Shown: in pieces, positions 1 through 9,635 of the stretch | Numbering within the stretch: position 1 is the stretch's first letter | Layout of the letters: each line of letters opens with the position of its first letter | NCBI GenBank assembly: GCA_029821875.1 | Contig: JALGXW010000014.1 | Coordinates: 62,001 to 126,000, forward strand | Origin: Candidatus Hebobacterum abditum | GTDB taxonomy: Bacteria > Armatimonadota > Hebobacteria > Hebobacterales > Hebobacteraceae | DNA length: 64,000 bases | Direction: 5' to 3' | Notes under the pieces: generated by a model | Databases searched by the model: none | The model's input: only the letters and a program-made list of their open reading frames with translations | Told to the model about the DNA's origin: nothing | Program-made: the position numbers and the translations under genes

Positions 1-111
1 CTGCCCTCACAGCCCCCTCACTCGGCGCGTGGATTCGCGCCGGCTTCGCGTTATACTAGGCAGAGGACCCAGGGCGTAAAGGCCCTTCGCTGCGACCGAA
101 TCCAAGGGGGA
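1..111 (+). promoter_or_regulatory. Upstream region of the first sigma-factor gene
   Basis: No gene is seen here. A short inverted repeat (GGCGCG at 24-29, CGCGCC at 36-41) lies just before a good -10 box, TATACT at 52-57. No convincing -35 lies 17 bp upstream. The stretch CCCCCTCACTC near position 14 resembles the tail found beside the hairpin repeat at 36430, so this may be the end of a dispersed repeat. Confidence 0.3.
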
Positions 112-117
112 GTGGCA

Positions 118-665
118 GTGGCGATCGAGGGAACGCGGGCACAACCCATCGTGTCTGCCGAACCTGAGGCGGAGCTGGTCCGCCGAGTGCGCCTGGCAGA
201 TCAGGCCGCCTACGCCGACTTCTGCCGGCGCTTCGGGCCCCCGCTCCACGGCTTCGCCGCCTCTCGCCTCTCCGGCGACCACGACCTGGCCGAGGACATC
301 ATGGTCCAGACCCTTGGCTCTACGGCATCGCCCGCCGCCAGATCCAGGCCGAAATCCGCAGACAGAAGAGGCGCAAGTCCGTGCCCGCCCACGCCCAGGT
401 ACCCATCGACACCATCAACGAGGTCCCGTCTGCGGGTGACATGGCGGCCGATCTGGCCGACCGCGTCGACGCGCAGCGCAAGATCGCCGAGCTATCCCGA
501 TTCCTTTCCGACAGCGAGATGGAGGTGCTCACCCTTCATTGGGTGGACGAGTTCTCGGCCAGGGAGATCGCCCGCATAGTGGGCCGCTCCCACCGCGCGG
601 TCGAGTCCCTGCTCCATCGGGCCAGGCAGAAAGCACTGGAAAGGTGGGGTGACCATGCTGACTGA
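118..665 (+). pseudogene. ECF-type sigma-70 factor, frameshifted with an internal deletion
   Basis: The N-terminal part reads as sigma region 2 (a DHDLAEDI helix) in the frame starting with the GTG at 118, which has AAGGGGG about 7 bp upstream. A GTG at 112 would sit too close to that site. At about 303-315 the reading frame changes. The downstream frame continues with the region 2.4 motif WLYGIARRQ and then region 4 (LSDSEMEVLTLHW, helix-turn-helix AREIARIVGRSHRAVESLL). Family members have roughly 20 more residues between EDI and WLYGIARR, so about 60 bases seem lost as well as the frame. The remaining frame ends at 665, overlapping the next gene, as expected of a sigma/partner operon. It is either a broken gene or an assembly error. 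Confidence 0.75.
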
Positions 666-1860
666 TCCAAGAGAACAGCACATCGCCGCCGCATTCAAGG
701 CCGCCCGGCCCCTGCCGAGGGCGGGATGGGATGGCCGCGCCCTCGCGGCGATGGCCGAGACCCAGCCGCGCCGGCATCCGAATCTGCTCACCTTCATCAT
801 CGTCGCCGCGCTGCTGCTCTTGCTCGCCGCCGGCGTCTTCGCCGCGGTGCGCTACTTCTTCGTTGAGGGGACGCTGCATTTCCACGAATACCGCGGGCCC
901 CTCCCAGGGCATCAGGAGCCTCAGGAGCCCACCGCACGTTTCTTCGGCGGCGAGCTGCAGTGGGAGACAGATGCCCGGCCCTCCGAAACGGGGGACATCG
1001 CCCCGGTCAGCGGCAAGGTGGTCTACTGGTGGGAGGACACGTGGCCCCCCACGCGCACCGAAATCCTCGTGTCCAACCTCGACTGGTCCGACGAGGTCAA
1101 CCTCACTGAGATCGCCGGGATCGGTGGCATCAACTGCGTCCCGAAGTGGTCTCCTGACGAAACCATGATCGCCTTCCAGCACTGCGACCCCGTGGAGGGC
1201 CTGCTGAACTGCAAGGCCGGATTCCACCTGTGGGTGATGAATGCGGACGGCTCTGATGCTCACCGGGTCATGCCTGAGGGTGCGCCTCCCACCGATTGCG
1301 GCACCTGGTCGCCCGACGGCTCCCGCCTCCTCACTTACATTCGGGAGCCGGACTCGTATGGGGAGCAGATCGGCGCGATCAGCACCGACATCTGGGGCAC
1401 AGACATCCTAGTGTTGCCCAATGTTGGGCGGTCCGGCTCTTGGTCTCCCGATGGCACCATGATAGTCAGCGACTACGCCGAGAAGGGGGAGTTTGATGGC
1501 CAGGAGGGGCGGTGGAATCAGCTTCTCCTCACAAATGCCGATGGCAGCGAGCCCAGAGTCCTGGTGGAGCAGTCCATTGCTGAGGCAGACATCCGCGCCC
1601 ACTATCCAACTGAGGACCAGCTCGCGCAGATTCCCGATGTCGATATCCTCGTCGAGGCCGCGCAGTACTGGGCGGGGCCATGCAAGCCGGTATGGTCTCC
1701 CAACAGCGACAAGATCGCCTTCCTCGCCGCCCTGCCCTTCGAGCCGGACGGGCTCGACAACAGGCGGCAGGCTGAGGTCTGGGTCTACGACCTTACCACC
1801 GATGAGCTGATCAGAGTCACGAACGACGATATCATGCAATCCAACATCATCTGGAAGTAG
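655..1860 (+). CDS. Membrane-anchored PD40/TolB-like beta-propeller protein, possible sigma partner
   Basis: This 401-residue protein has a cytoplasmic N-terminus of about 43 residues, one transmembrane helix at about 44-66 and an extracytoplasmic domain with at least four PD40 blade motifs (WSPDETMIAF, WSPDGSRLL, WSPDGTMIV, WSPNSDKIAF). PD40 propellers are known from TolB and related binding proteins. The ATG at 655 is preferred over the GTG at 649 because the ribosome site AGGTGGGG lies about 7 bp upstream of it. The gene overlaps the end of the sigma-factor frame by 11 bp. By position and topology it could be an anti-sigma or sensor protein, but no zinc-finger anti-sigma motif is visible, so this role is inferred. 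Confidence 0.7.
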   Translation: MLTDPREQHIAAAFKAARPLPRAGWDGRALAAMAETQPRRHPNLLTFIIVAALLLLLAAGVFAAVRYFFVEGTLHFHEYRGPLPGHQEPQEPTARFFGGELQWETDARPSETGDIAPVSGKVVYWWEDTWPPTRTEILVSNLDWSDEVNLTEIAGIGGINCVPKWSPDETMIAFQHCDPVEGLLNCKAGFHLWVMNADGSDAHRVMPEGAPPTDCGTWSPDGSRLLTYIREPDSYGEQIGAISTDIWGTDILVLPNVGRSGSWSPDGTMIVSDYAEKGEFDGQEGRWNQLLLTNADGSEPRVLVEQSIAEADIRAHYPTEDQLAQIPDVDILVEAAQYWAGPCKPVWSPNSDKIAFLAALPFEPDGLDNRRQAEVWVYDLTTDELIRVTNDDIMQSNIIWK

Positions 1861-2113
1861 CCCTCGCTGAGATACCACCACGAGCAGTCACCATAGCCGA
1901 CATCGCTCTCAAGCAATCGAACGCTGTTGCATAGAAGAGAATAGCAATCGACCGTTTTATAAGATAGCGATAGTTCGTTTTGCTGGATAGGGCCGTACTG
2001 ACGGCTTCACGGACGTCTGGCGGACGGAGGGAGAGACAGATAGTGGCCTTGCCCCCCCGTCGCCCAATCACACATCTGTTGAGCCATATTGCCCAATGGT
2101 GGGAGGTGTTGAG
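1861..2113. other. Intergenic region with an AT-rich patch
   Basis: No gene is recognised. About 1915-1985 is clearly more AT-rich than the surroundings (containing TTTTATAAGATAGCGATAG) and may hold the promoter of the SLH protein that follows, though no -35/-10 pair with normal spacing stands out. The ribosome site GGGAGGT at 2099-2105 serves the ATG at 2114. Confidence 0.35.
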
Positions 2114-3676
2114 ATGTTGCGGCGAACTGTGTTGCTTCTTGTCGTAGTCTTCCCCATCCTCTGCCTATCTGCGTCGAGCGTCCTCGCGGACGCCGACCTG
2201 GCCGCCACCACCGAGCGCGTCAGCGTCAGCTCTGCTGAGGCTGAAGGGAACTACAGAAGCAACTGGTCCTCCGTCAGCGCGGACGGCCGGTATGTGGCCT
2301 TCAGTTCCCTTGCCGACAACCTGGTGGCAGGCGACACGAACGGGGTCGTTGATGTCTTCGTCCGCGACCGTGTGACTGGCATCACAGACAGGGTGAGCGT
2401 AAGCGGCGCCGGGGAACAGGGCAACGACTGGAGCAACTGGCCCTCCATCAGCGCGGACGGCCGGTATGTGGCCTTCATGTCCACTGCCAACAACCTGGTG
2501 GCAGGGGACACGAACGGGAGCTGGGACGTCTTCGTGCGGGACCGGGTGAGCGGCGAGACCGAGCGCGTCAGCGTCAGCTCTGCTGAGGTAGAAGCGAACG
2601 GCGGCAGCGGGGGCGCCGTGAACCTCCTCGCCATCAGCGCGGACGGCCGGTATGTGGCCTTCCTGTCGGAGGCCACCAACCTGGTGGCCGGCGACACGAA
2701 CGGGAGCAATGACGTCTTCGTGCGGGACCGGGTGAGCGGCGAGACCGAGCGCGTCAACGTCAGCTCCGCTGGGGCTGAAGCGAACGGCCCCAGCGGTTAT
2801 TCAGTGATCAGCGCGGACGGCCGGTATGTCGCCTTCATGTCCGATGCCACCAACCTGGTGCCCGGGGACACGAACGGGAGGGCTGACGTCTTCGTGCGGG
2901 ACCGGATGGCCGGCGAGACCCAGCGCGTCAGCGTCAGCTCTGCTGGCGTAGAAGCGGACGGCCGCAGCGACGAGAACTCCATCAGCGCGGACGGGAGGTA
3001 TGTGGCCTTCGGCTCCAGGGCCAGCAACCTGGTGCCCGGGGACACGAACGGCACCAGGGACATCTTCGTGCGCGGGCCACTCGAGTACTACGACGGCCCG
3101 CCTCCCACGTTCGATGATGTCTCACCAAGCTTCTGGGCCTTCGATGAGGTCGAAGCGTGCGCCGCTGCCGGCATCGTCTCGGGCTACGGGGATGGTCTCT
3201 ACCATCCCGAGTTGGGCGTGACCAGAGATCAGATGGCGGTCTACATCTCCCGGGCTTTGGCCGGCGGCGATGAGAACGTGCCAGACTTCACCGCCACCCC
3301 GACCTTCCCCGATGTCGGCGACACGCACTGGGCCCTGAAGTACGTGGAGTACGCCGTCTCTTGTAGCGTCGTCTCCGGCTACCTCGACGGCACCTACCGT
3401 CCTGAGTATCCAGTGACCAGAGACCAGATGGCGGTGTATGTTGCCCGTTCCATCTGCGACCCGACGGGCGAAGACGGCCTAACTGACTACGTCCCGGCCG
3501 ACCCTCGCAACTTCCCCGATGTGTCCTCCGGCTTCTGGTCCTACAAGCACGTCGAGTACTGTGTCGAGAACGGCGTGGTGGCCGGCTACCTTGACGGCTA
3601 CTACCGCCCCGATTACGTCGTCACCCGCGACCAGATGGCGGTGTACGTGGCGAGGGCGTTCGGGCTGATGCCTTAG
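2114..3676 (+). CDS. Exported PD40-repeat protein with three C-terminal SLH domains
   Basis: The protein has about 520 residues. A signal peptide (MLRRTVLLLVVV...SSVLADA) is followed by five tandem repeats of about 58 residues, each carrying SADGRYVAF and then GDTNG..DVFVRDR. These are PD40/TolB-like blades, so a five-bladed propeller is likely. Three SLH domains end the protein, each with the pattern FPDV..FW....VEYCVENGVVAGY and TRDQMAVYVARA. SLH domains hold proteins on the cell wall or S-layer, so a surface location follows. The ATG at 2114 is chosen over the ATG at 2096 because GGGAGGT sits at the right distance and the signal peptide then starts cleanly. The next gene converges on it with a 5-bp gap. 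Confidence 0.88.
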   Translation: MLRRTVLLLVVVFPILCLSASSVLADADLAATTERVSVSSAEAEGNYRSNWSSVSADGRYVAFSSLADNLVAGDTNGVVDVFVRDRVTGITDRVSVSGAGEQGNDWSNWPSISADGRYVAFMSTANNLVAGDTNGSWDVFVRDRVSGETERVSVSSAEVEANGGSGGAVNLLAISADGRYVAFLSEATNLVAGDTNGSNDVFVRDRVSGETERVNVSSAGAEANGPSGYSVISADGRYVAFMSDATNLVPGDTNGRADVFVRDRMAGETQRVSVSSAGVEADGRSDENSISADGRYVAFGSRASNLVPGDTNGTRDIFVRGPLEYYDGPPPTFDDVSPSFWAFDEVEACAAAGIVSGYGDGLYHPELGVTRDQMAVYISRALAGGDENVPDFTATPTFPDVGDTHWALKYVEYAVSCSVVSGYLDGTYRPEYPVTRDQMAVYVARSICDPTGEDGLTDYVPADPRNFPDVSSGFWSYKHVEYCVENGVVAGYLDGYYRPDYVVTRDQMAVYVARAFGLMP

Positions 3677-3681
3677 CCTGG

Positions 3682-4986
3682 CTAGTGCAACACTTCGCCC
3701 GTCACGAGGAGGTAGCCAGCGTACCACTTGGTGCCGTCGTATCGCTTGGGGTCGTCCATGGTGACGCCGCGCTCCGCCAGCAGCTTCACCTTGTCGGGCT
3801 GCTCGTCATCGATCTCGAGCCTGATGGTGTGCTCCTCGTCGGGCAGGTCGGTGGCGGCGATCATCACCGTGACGCGGTGGCCCGTACACCAGGAGTCGAA
3901 CCGCGGCACGATCTTCGGCTTCCCATCGTCGACGGTGACGATGATCTGCCCGCAGTCGGGGCCGACCATGTCGTAGACCATCACGCTGGTGCCGCGGAAG
4001 CGGAAGGCGATGCTCTCGCCCGGCTCCTCGGCCAGCCACAGCGCGTCGAGCTTGTCCCCGAACTCCGCGCCCTCGCGGAGCTTCCTCACGGCCGGATCGA
4101 TCACCACGTCGAGCTTCCGCCATCCGGCGCTCAGCTCCGCGCGGTCGAGCGGGATCGGCTTCGCGTACTCGAAGTTATCCTCGCGAAAGGGATCGGGCAG
4201 GGAGTGGGGGCCGGGCTGGCCCGCGCCCTTCATCTTCTCGATCGAGCGGGCGACGGCCTCCGCGTAGAGCCGGTGGCCGGCATCGTACGGGTGGATGCCA
4301 TCACCCGAGAAGAGGATCCTGTCGCCGAGGGCGGCCTTCTCCTCCTCGGTCTCCGGCCACCGGCCGGTGAAGACGAGCTTGCCCTCGTGTTCGAGGCGGG
4401 CCACCTCCAGCCCCATGAGGATGGTCGGCATATCGTAGTGCTCGGCGATGTCCGCATGCTCGGTGTAGGTGTGGGGGACCTCGCCCTGCCTCAGACCCTT
4501 GGTCATCCATTGCCCCACCACGAAGACGAAGCAGATATCGATGTCGGGGTCGGCGCGGCGGGCCTTGCGCACGATTCCCTCTATCGACTTGTGGATGCGC
4601 TCACCGGAGGTCGACAAGTCGTTGCCCGCGAACTCGATGAAGAGCAGATCGGGATTGTGACGGAGCACATCGCGCTCGAGCCGGAAGACTCCGAGGTCGG
4701 AGCTGGTGCCGGAGATGCCGGCGTTGATCGCCTCGATGCGCGCCTGGGGGTACTGCTCCCGGAACCACTCCTCGGTCATGGTGCGCCAGCCGGCGGACTT
4801 CGTGATGCTGCCGCCCAGGTAGGCGATGCGCACCTCGCCGCCTCGTTCGAGCTTGTGGAGGGCATTGGGCAGGCCACCGCGGGGAACGCACTCAGGCGGC
4901 AGGCGGAGAGGCGATTCATCGGCCGATCCACTGCCACAGGCAAGGGCGATCACGAGCACGACCACCAGACCCAGAAACCACGTCAT
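3682..4986 (-). CDS. Exported SGNH/GDSL-family hydrolase
   Basis: The 434-residue protein starts with a hydrophobic leader ending ALAC-GSGS, a lipobox-like site but with Ala at -3. The SGNH fold shows block I GGSIT (nucleophile Ser60), block II NAGISG (about 88-93), block III GND (121-123) and block V DGIHPYDAGH (Asp229/His232). These are the residues of the esterase triad and oxyanion hole. After about residue 255 comes a beta-rich C-terminal domain resembling the jelly-roll halves of carbohydrate esterases, so de-acylation of a polysaccharide is plausible. It sits between SLH surface proteins on the opposite strand. The substrate is unknown. Confidence 0.85.
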   Translation of the reverse strand: MTWFLGLVVVLVIALACGSGSADESPLRLPPECVPRGGLPNALHKLERGGEVRIAYLGGSITKSAGWRTMTEEWFREQYPQARIEAINAGISGTSSDLGVFRLERDVLRHNPDLLFIEFAGNDLSTSGERIHKSIEGIVRKARRADPDIDICFVFVVGQWMTKGLRQGEVPHTYTEHADIAEHYDMPTILMGLEVARLEHEGKLVFTGRWPETEEEKAALGDRILFSGDGIHPYDAGHRLYAEAVARSIEKMKGAGQPGPHSLPDPFREDNFEYAKPIPLDRAELSAGWRKLDVVIDPAVRKLREGAEFGDKLDALWLAEEPGESIAFRFRGTSVMVYDMVGPDCGQIIVTVDDGKPKIVPRFDSWCTGHRVTVMIAATDLPDEEHTIRLEIDDEQPDKVKLLAERGVTMDDPKRYDGTKWYAGYLLVTGEVLH

Positions 4987-5134
4987 CGATCCGTCTCCTT
5001 CCTCACCATTCGCTGGCTAGCTATGACGCAGCGCCCGCGGGGTCCTTCCTGGATGGCTCCCGGGGGCGCTGCGGTCGTCCGGCCGCCGCGTCAGTGGCAG
5101 CGGCTAGCGGACCCACGTAAACCTGTGGTAACAT

Positions 5135-5149
5135 GTAGACGTCTTCTAC
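5135..5149. promoter_or_regulatory. Short palindrome upstream of the GxGYxYP-SLH gene
   Basis: The sequence GTAGA-CGTCT-TCTAC is a 5-bp perfect inverted repeat, flanked by a wider CACGTA/TACGTG pair (5114-5151). It lies about 70 bp before the start codon at 5217, where an operator could sit. No regulator can be assigned. Confidence 0.25.
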
Positions 5150-5216
5150 GTGAGGACATCCTCGGGGGATTCGCGCCGGGTCTCGCTCTCTGTGCTCCCC
5201 AAGGGAGGCAAGTGAG

Positions 5217-7361
5217 ATGAGATGCGGATTGGTGGCGACGGTTCTACTCTGCTTCATCCTCAGCATGGGTGGAGCGGCCTTCGGCCAGGCCGACTTCGTC
5301 TACTTCAGCACGGATTTGGGCACCGTTCCCTACTACGAAGCGATGGCCGTGCTGGCCTTTCAAGGGTTAGTGAACCGGGACGGGCCGCGCTTGTACGTGA
5401 ACACGAGGACGTTGCATCCGTGGTCGGGACCGGATCCCAAGTCATGGCGCAACGAATGGGACGAAACGTGGCTCTCGATCTTCGACTCCCGGGGCTATCA
5501 ATACGAGACGGTGACCTCTCTATCGGCTCTCTTCGAGCGACCCAACTTCCGTTCCGCGGTCTCGGGGCTCGTCATCTACGATCCTGACCAGCTCGCGTCC
5601 TCGGCGTGGATCGCCATGACGATCGCTGGCGTCGAAGACCGTCTGCCCGTGACCGCGGACTTGCTGTCGGTCGTGCCGAACCTCACTACGTGGTGGCCAG
5701 ACCAGTTCGACCTGCGCCCGTTGGGCGACAAGGTGGCCGAATACCAGTGGCTCGTTGACAACTACCTCCTCGCCAGCAGCGACGAGGCGGCCTATGTGGT
5801 TGGACACGATTCCCCGTACGGCGACCCGGGAGACATATTCGGCCTGGACTATGCGGTGGCGAAGGGGGCCTTCGTCTTCGACTTGTCGCTTAATCCGGAC
5901 CGTCCGCAAGAGGAAGCGCTGGCCGACGCGATCGTGCGGCATCTTGCAGCTCCCGCGCCGATTCTTGGCTACTACGGTGAAGTGAGCAGCGGCGACTACG
6001 CAGCAGAGCGCGGCAACTACGTCATCAACACGGTCTGCGCCTCCAACCTCAGCTTCCATCACCAGATACCCCGGCAGTCTGCCGATCCGCTGGTGCAGAC
6101 CACGCGCTACACGCCCGAGGAGTTGGAGATCGATCCGACCAAGTACTATCTCGCGTTTGTCTTCACGGACGGCGACCGCTTGGCACATCCCACCCGCCTC
6201 TACCGGGCCGGGGCCTGGTTCGATCCGGCTCGAGGACACGTCCCGATGAACTGGGGGCTTAACGCGAACTTCTTCCGAGAGCTTCCGGCGATGGTCGAGT
6301 ACTACTACTCCACCGCGACCGAGAATGACTACTTCTACGCCGGTCAGGACACCCGCGTGAGCCGCCTGCCAAATCGCGGCGACTACGCAGCGTTGTTTGC
6401 CCAGTCCATGGCCGACTTCGACCTCAACATTGCATCCATGCTCGACGACAACTTGGACCCGACGATCTGGGACCCGTTCCTTGCGGCCTCGGGCATACAG
6501 GCCGTGGTCCACACGCGAGCGAACGAGCTGATGTTCCTGGGAGACCACGTGCCTTTCCTGCCCAACCGTTTCGACTGGCCGTGGTTCCACGGCGGCGGTG
6601 CCACCTCCGCCGAGATCGCGGCCGACATCATGGCAACGATGTCCGCAGGTCCCCCGCCGGCCTTCGCCACCATCACCGACCTGCTGCTCGACTCACCCTC
6701 GGCGGCGAAGGAGGTGATGGACTACCTGACGCCGCACGGATGCGTTTTCGTCCGCCTCGACGAGATGGGCGCTCTCGCCCGGCAGATCGACCACTTCTAC
6801 GATATTGGCACGAAGTACTGGGCTCACGACGAGGTGGAGGCATGCTTCGAGGCGGGGATCGTGCAGGGCTACTCGGAGACACACTACCAGCCGACGCTGC
6901 CCGTCACCCGCGATCAGATGGCGGTGTACATCTCCCGCGCCCTGGCCGGTGGCGACGCCAACGTCCCCGAGTTCACCGACACGCCGACCTTCCCCGATGT
7001 GCCGGAGGGATCTTGGGCGCTGGACTATGTGGAGTACGCGGTCGATCAGAACGTCGTCGGCGGCTACGGGGATGGCACCTACCATCCCGAGTATGAGGTC
7101 GACCGGGGGCAGATGGCGGTGTATGTCGCCCGCTCCCTGGTCGCGCCGAGCGGGGAGGCGGCGCTGGCCGATTACGTCCCGGCCGACCCGCGCAACTTCC
7201 CCGATGTGGCGTCTGACTTCTGGGCCTACACGCACGTGGAGTACTGTGTCGAGAACGGCGTGGTCGCGGGCTACCTCGACGGCCTCTATCACCCCGAGAT
7301 CGTTGTCACCCGCGACCAGATGGCGGTGTACGTGGCGAGGGCGTTTGGGTTGGCGGGGTAG
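5217..7361 (+). CDS. Exported GxGYxYP-type protein with three C-terminal SLH domains
   Basis: The protein has 714 residues. A signal peptide ends near AAFGQA. The body begins with FVYFSTDLGTVPYYEAMAVL and LAFQGLVNRDGPRLYV, which matches the start of the GxGYxYP family, a group of putative glycoside-hydrolase-like proteins of unknown activity. Later blocks include YYLAFVFTDGDRL and MNWGLN. From about residue 525 three SLH domains follow, ending VTRDQMAVYVARAFGLAG, nearly identical to those of the flanking surface proteins. The ribosome site AAGGGAGG at 5201-5208 supports the ATG at 5217. A role in surface carbohydrate handling is likely by family, but the reaction is unknown. Confidence 0.83.
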   Translation: MRCGLVATVLLCFILSMGGAAFGQADFVYFSTDLGTVPYYEAMAVLAFQGLVNRDGPRLYVNTRTLHPWSGPDPKSWRNEWDETWLSIFDSRGYQYETVTSLSALFERPNFRSAVSGLVIYDPDQLASSAWIAMTIAGVEDRLPVTADLLSVVPNLTTWWPDQFDLRPLGDKVAEYQWLVDNYLLASSDEAAYVVGHDSPYGDPGDIFGLDYAVAKGAFVFDLSLNPDRPQEEALADAIVRHLAAPAPILGYYGEVSSGDYAAERGNYVINTVCASNLSFHHQIPRQSADPLVQTTRYTPEELEIDPTKYYLAFVFTDGDRLAHPTRLYRAGAWFDPARGHVPMNWGLNANFFRELPAMVEYYYSTATENDYFYAGQDTRVSRLPNRGDYAALFAQSMADFDLNIASMLDDNLDPTIWDPFLAASGIQAVVHTRANELMFLGDHVPFLPNRFDWPWFHGGGATSAEIAADIMATMSAGPPPAFATITDLLLDSPSAAKEVMDYLTPHGCVFVRLDEMGALARQIDHFYDIGTKYWAHDEVEACFEAGIVQGYSETHYQPTLPVTRDQMAVYISRALAGGDANVPEFTDTPTFPDVPEGSWALDYVEYAVDQNVVGGYGDGTYHPEYEVDRGQMAVYVARSLVAPSGEAALADYVPADPRNFPDVASDFWAYTHVEYCVENGVVAGYLDGLYHPEIVVTRDQMAVYVARAFGLAG

Positions 7362-7459
7362 GCGGAATGGGCCGGGGGGCGGAGGGGAAGACAGAGTGAG
7401 TCGGGCCGGGACACCATCCGTGTCTTCTGCTGGGAGATGCCCGGGGGAAGGTGGTTAAG

Positions 7460-9523
7460 GTGAAGACGAGATGGATTCCAGGGATGCTCGCGGTGGTTGT
7501 CATCTGTTCCGTGGGCGGCGCGGCGGAGGCTCAGCAGTTCTCTGACCTTGCCCCTGCGCTGGGGCTCCCCGGAGCGGTCGGCGCTGCCTGGGGGGACTAC
7601 AACGACGACGGGTACGCGGATCTGTTTGTCGCCGGCAACGACTATCTGGGGTACGGCGCTCGCCTCTTCAGGAACAACGGCAACCTGACCTTCGCCGATG
7701 TGAGCGCGGCGATGGGCATCTCCATGACCACTGAAGGGCAGATTGCGCCGGCCTGGGCCGACTACGACAACGACGGCGATCTCGACGTCTTCGTCGGGTC
7801 GGACGGCCTCGTTCCGAAGCTCTACCGCAATGAGGGCGACCACTTCGTGGACGTCGCGACGGAGGCCGGGGTCGCGTCCATCATCGGCTCCCTCGCAGCT
7901 CGCACCGCGGCCTGGTGCGACTACGACGGGGACCACTGGCTCGACCTCTTCGTTTCCGGCGGCGGGCCCCGACTGCTTCACAACAACGGGGATGGAACTT
8001 TCAGTGACGCCACTTCGTCGGCGGGCATGACCGGCCCGGCAGAGCCCGAGGGCGGGAACTGCTGCGCATGGGGCGACTACGACGACGATGGGTGGCCCGA
8101 CCTGATCGTCACGCGAATCGAGGGGCGGCGGCCTCTTCTCTATCACAGCAACGGCGACGGGACCTTCTCGGAAGAGGGCGGCTTCCTGTCTGTGGTCGAC
8201 GGTGGCGTTGGCGTGGCCTGGCTGGACTACGACAATGACCGGCTCGTGGACTTCTACATCACCAGCGGCCCGCCCCAGGCCAGAGACTGGCTGTTCCATA
8301 ACAACGGCGATGGCACGTTCACCGATGTCGCAGCTTCGGCCGGAATGGCCGGTGAGGCATCATCTTCTGATTCGGTGGCCTGGGCGGACTACGACAACGA
8401 CGGCTATGTGGACATCTATGTTGGCAACACGCAGACCGGCGGGGAGTCGCTGCTCTACCACAACAACGGCGACGGGACGTTCACGAACCGCGCTCCCACA
8501 GAGGGAATGGCGGGGACCTACCACGACGAGGCCGCAGTGTGGGCCGATGTGGACCTGGACGGGAAGGTGGATCTCTTCCAGGCGGGCCAGTTGATCTCGC
8601 GCTTCTTCCACAACAACGGGCCGGCCGGCAACTGGCTGCGGCTGCGCGCGCTCACCAACGCGACCGGCGCGGCTACGATCAGCGAGTTCCCCGCCCGTGA
8701 CGCCATCGGCGCCCGAGTCGAGCTCAACCTCGACAATGACGACGGCTTTCCTCCCGGCCGCACTGTGGTCCGGATGATCGACGGCGGCTCGGGATTCATG
8801 AGCCAGAACGAACAGGTGGCGCACTTCGGGGTCGGCGACTCGACGGTCGTGTGTGTGCGGGTGTTGTTCCCCGACGGCAGCATTGTCACCCACCGCAGCG
8901 TGCCGGTCAACCAGCAGATCACGATCAGAGACATCCCTGTGGGGCCCCAGGGGACCTTCCCCGACGTGCCTCGCGACTTCTGGGCCTACGAGGCGATCGA
9001 GAAGTGTGCGGAGGTGGGCATCGTCGCGGGCTATCCGGACGGCCTCTACCATCCCGAGATCGCCGTCACCCGGGATCAGATGGCCGTCTACATCTCCCGT
9101 GCCCTGGCAGGTTCGGACTTCGACGTGCCCGAGTTCACCGGCACTCCTACGTTCCCCGATGTCGATGAGATGCACTGGGCGCTGAGGCACGTCGAGTACG
9201 CGGTCGACCAGAACGTCGTCGCCGGCTACCAGGATGGCACTTACCATCCCGAATACGAGGTGACCCGGGACCAGATGGCGGTGTACGTGGCCCGCTCTCT
9301 CGTCGCGCCTGACGGCGAAGAGGGCCTGGCCGATTACGTGCCCGCCGACCCCCGCAACTTCCCCGACGTGGCCTCTGACTTCTGGGCCTATACGCACGTC
9401 GAGTACTGCGTCGAGAACGGTGTGGTGGCCGGCTACCTCGACGGGCTCTATCACCCCGAAATCGTCGTGACCCGCGATCAAATGGCGGTCTACGTGGCGA
9501 GGGCGTTTGGGTTGATGCCCTAG
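7460..9523 (+). CDS. Exported FG-GAP/ASPIC (UnbV) repeat protein with three SLH domains
   Basis: The protein has about 687 residues. A signal peptide (ending GGAAEA) precedes seven FG-GAP-like blades with calcium-binding loops such as DYNDDGYADLFV, DYDNDGDLDVFV and DYDNDGYVDIYV. This is an integrin-alpha-type propeller. An ASPIC/UnbV domain follows (NWLRLRALTN, GARVEL, GFMSQNEQVAHFGVG, VRVLFPDG), and three SLH domains end the protein. The GTG at 7460 is preferred over the GTG at 7451 because GGGGAAGGTGG lies about 7 bp before it. It follows the GxGYxYP-SLH gene with a 98-bp gap and may share its transcript. The role is probably a surface-displayed binding protein. Confidence 0.87.
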   Translation: MKTRWIPGMLAVVVICSVGGAAEAQQFSDLAPALGLPGAVGAAWGDYNDDGYADLFVAGNDYLGYGARLFRNNGNLTFADVSAAMGISMTTEGQIAPAWADYDNDGDLDVFVGSDGLVPKLYRNEGDHFVDVATEAGVASIIGSLAARTAAWCDYDGDHWLDLFVSGGGPRLLHNNGDGTFSDATSSAGMTGPAEPEGGNCCAWGDYDDDGWPDLIVTRIEGRRPLLYHSNGDGTFSEEGGFLSVVDGGVGVAWLDYDNDRLVDFYITSGPPQARDWLFHNNGDGTFTDVAASAGMAGEASSSDSVAWADYDNDGYVDIYVGNTQTGGESLLYHNNGDGTFTNRAPTEGMAGTYHDEAAVWADVDLDGKVDLFQAGQLISRFFHNNGPAGNWLRLRALTNATGAATISEFPARDAIGARVELNLDNDDGFPPGRTVVRMIDGGSGFMSQNEQVAHFGVGDSTVVCVRVLFPDGSIVTHRSVPVNQQITIRDIPVGPQGTFPDVPRDFWAYEAIEKCAEVGIVAGYPDGLYHPEIAVTRDQMAVYISRALAGSDFDVPEFTGTPTFPDVDEMHWALRHVEYAVDQNVVAGYQDGTYHPEYEVTRDQMAVYVARSLVAPDGEEGLADYVPADPRNFPDVASDFWAYTHVEYCVENGVVAGYLDGLYHPEIVVTRDQMAVYVARAFGLMP

Positions 9524-9635
9524 TTCAGCCGCCCGCGCGATCTGCCGTCAGGAGGACCAAGGGGCCAGCGTCGGGAAGCAGTGACGGAGTCACGAGTGAG
9601 TGCGAGTCACCGCGGCTCATCACGGAGGCGCTGGC

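Noticed and set aside
3685-5220. A 511-codon plus-strand frame opposite the SGNH hydrolase
   Set aside because: There is no signal or domain, and the opposite frame carries all SGNH blocks.
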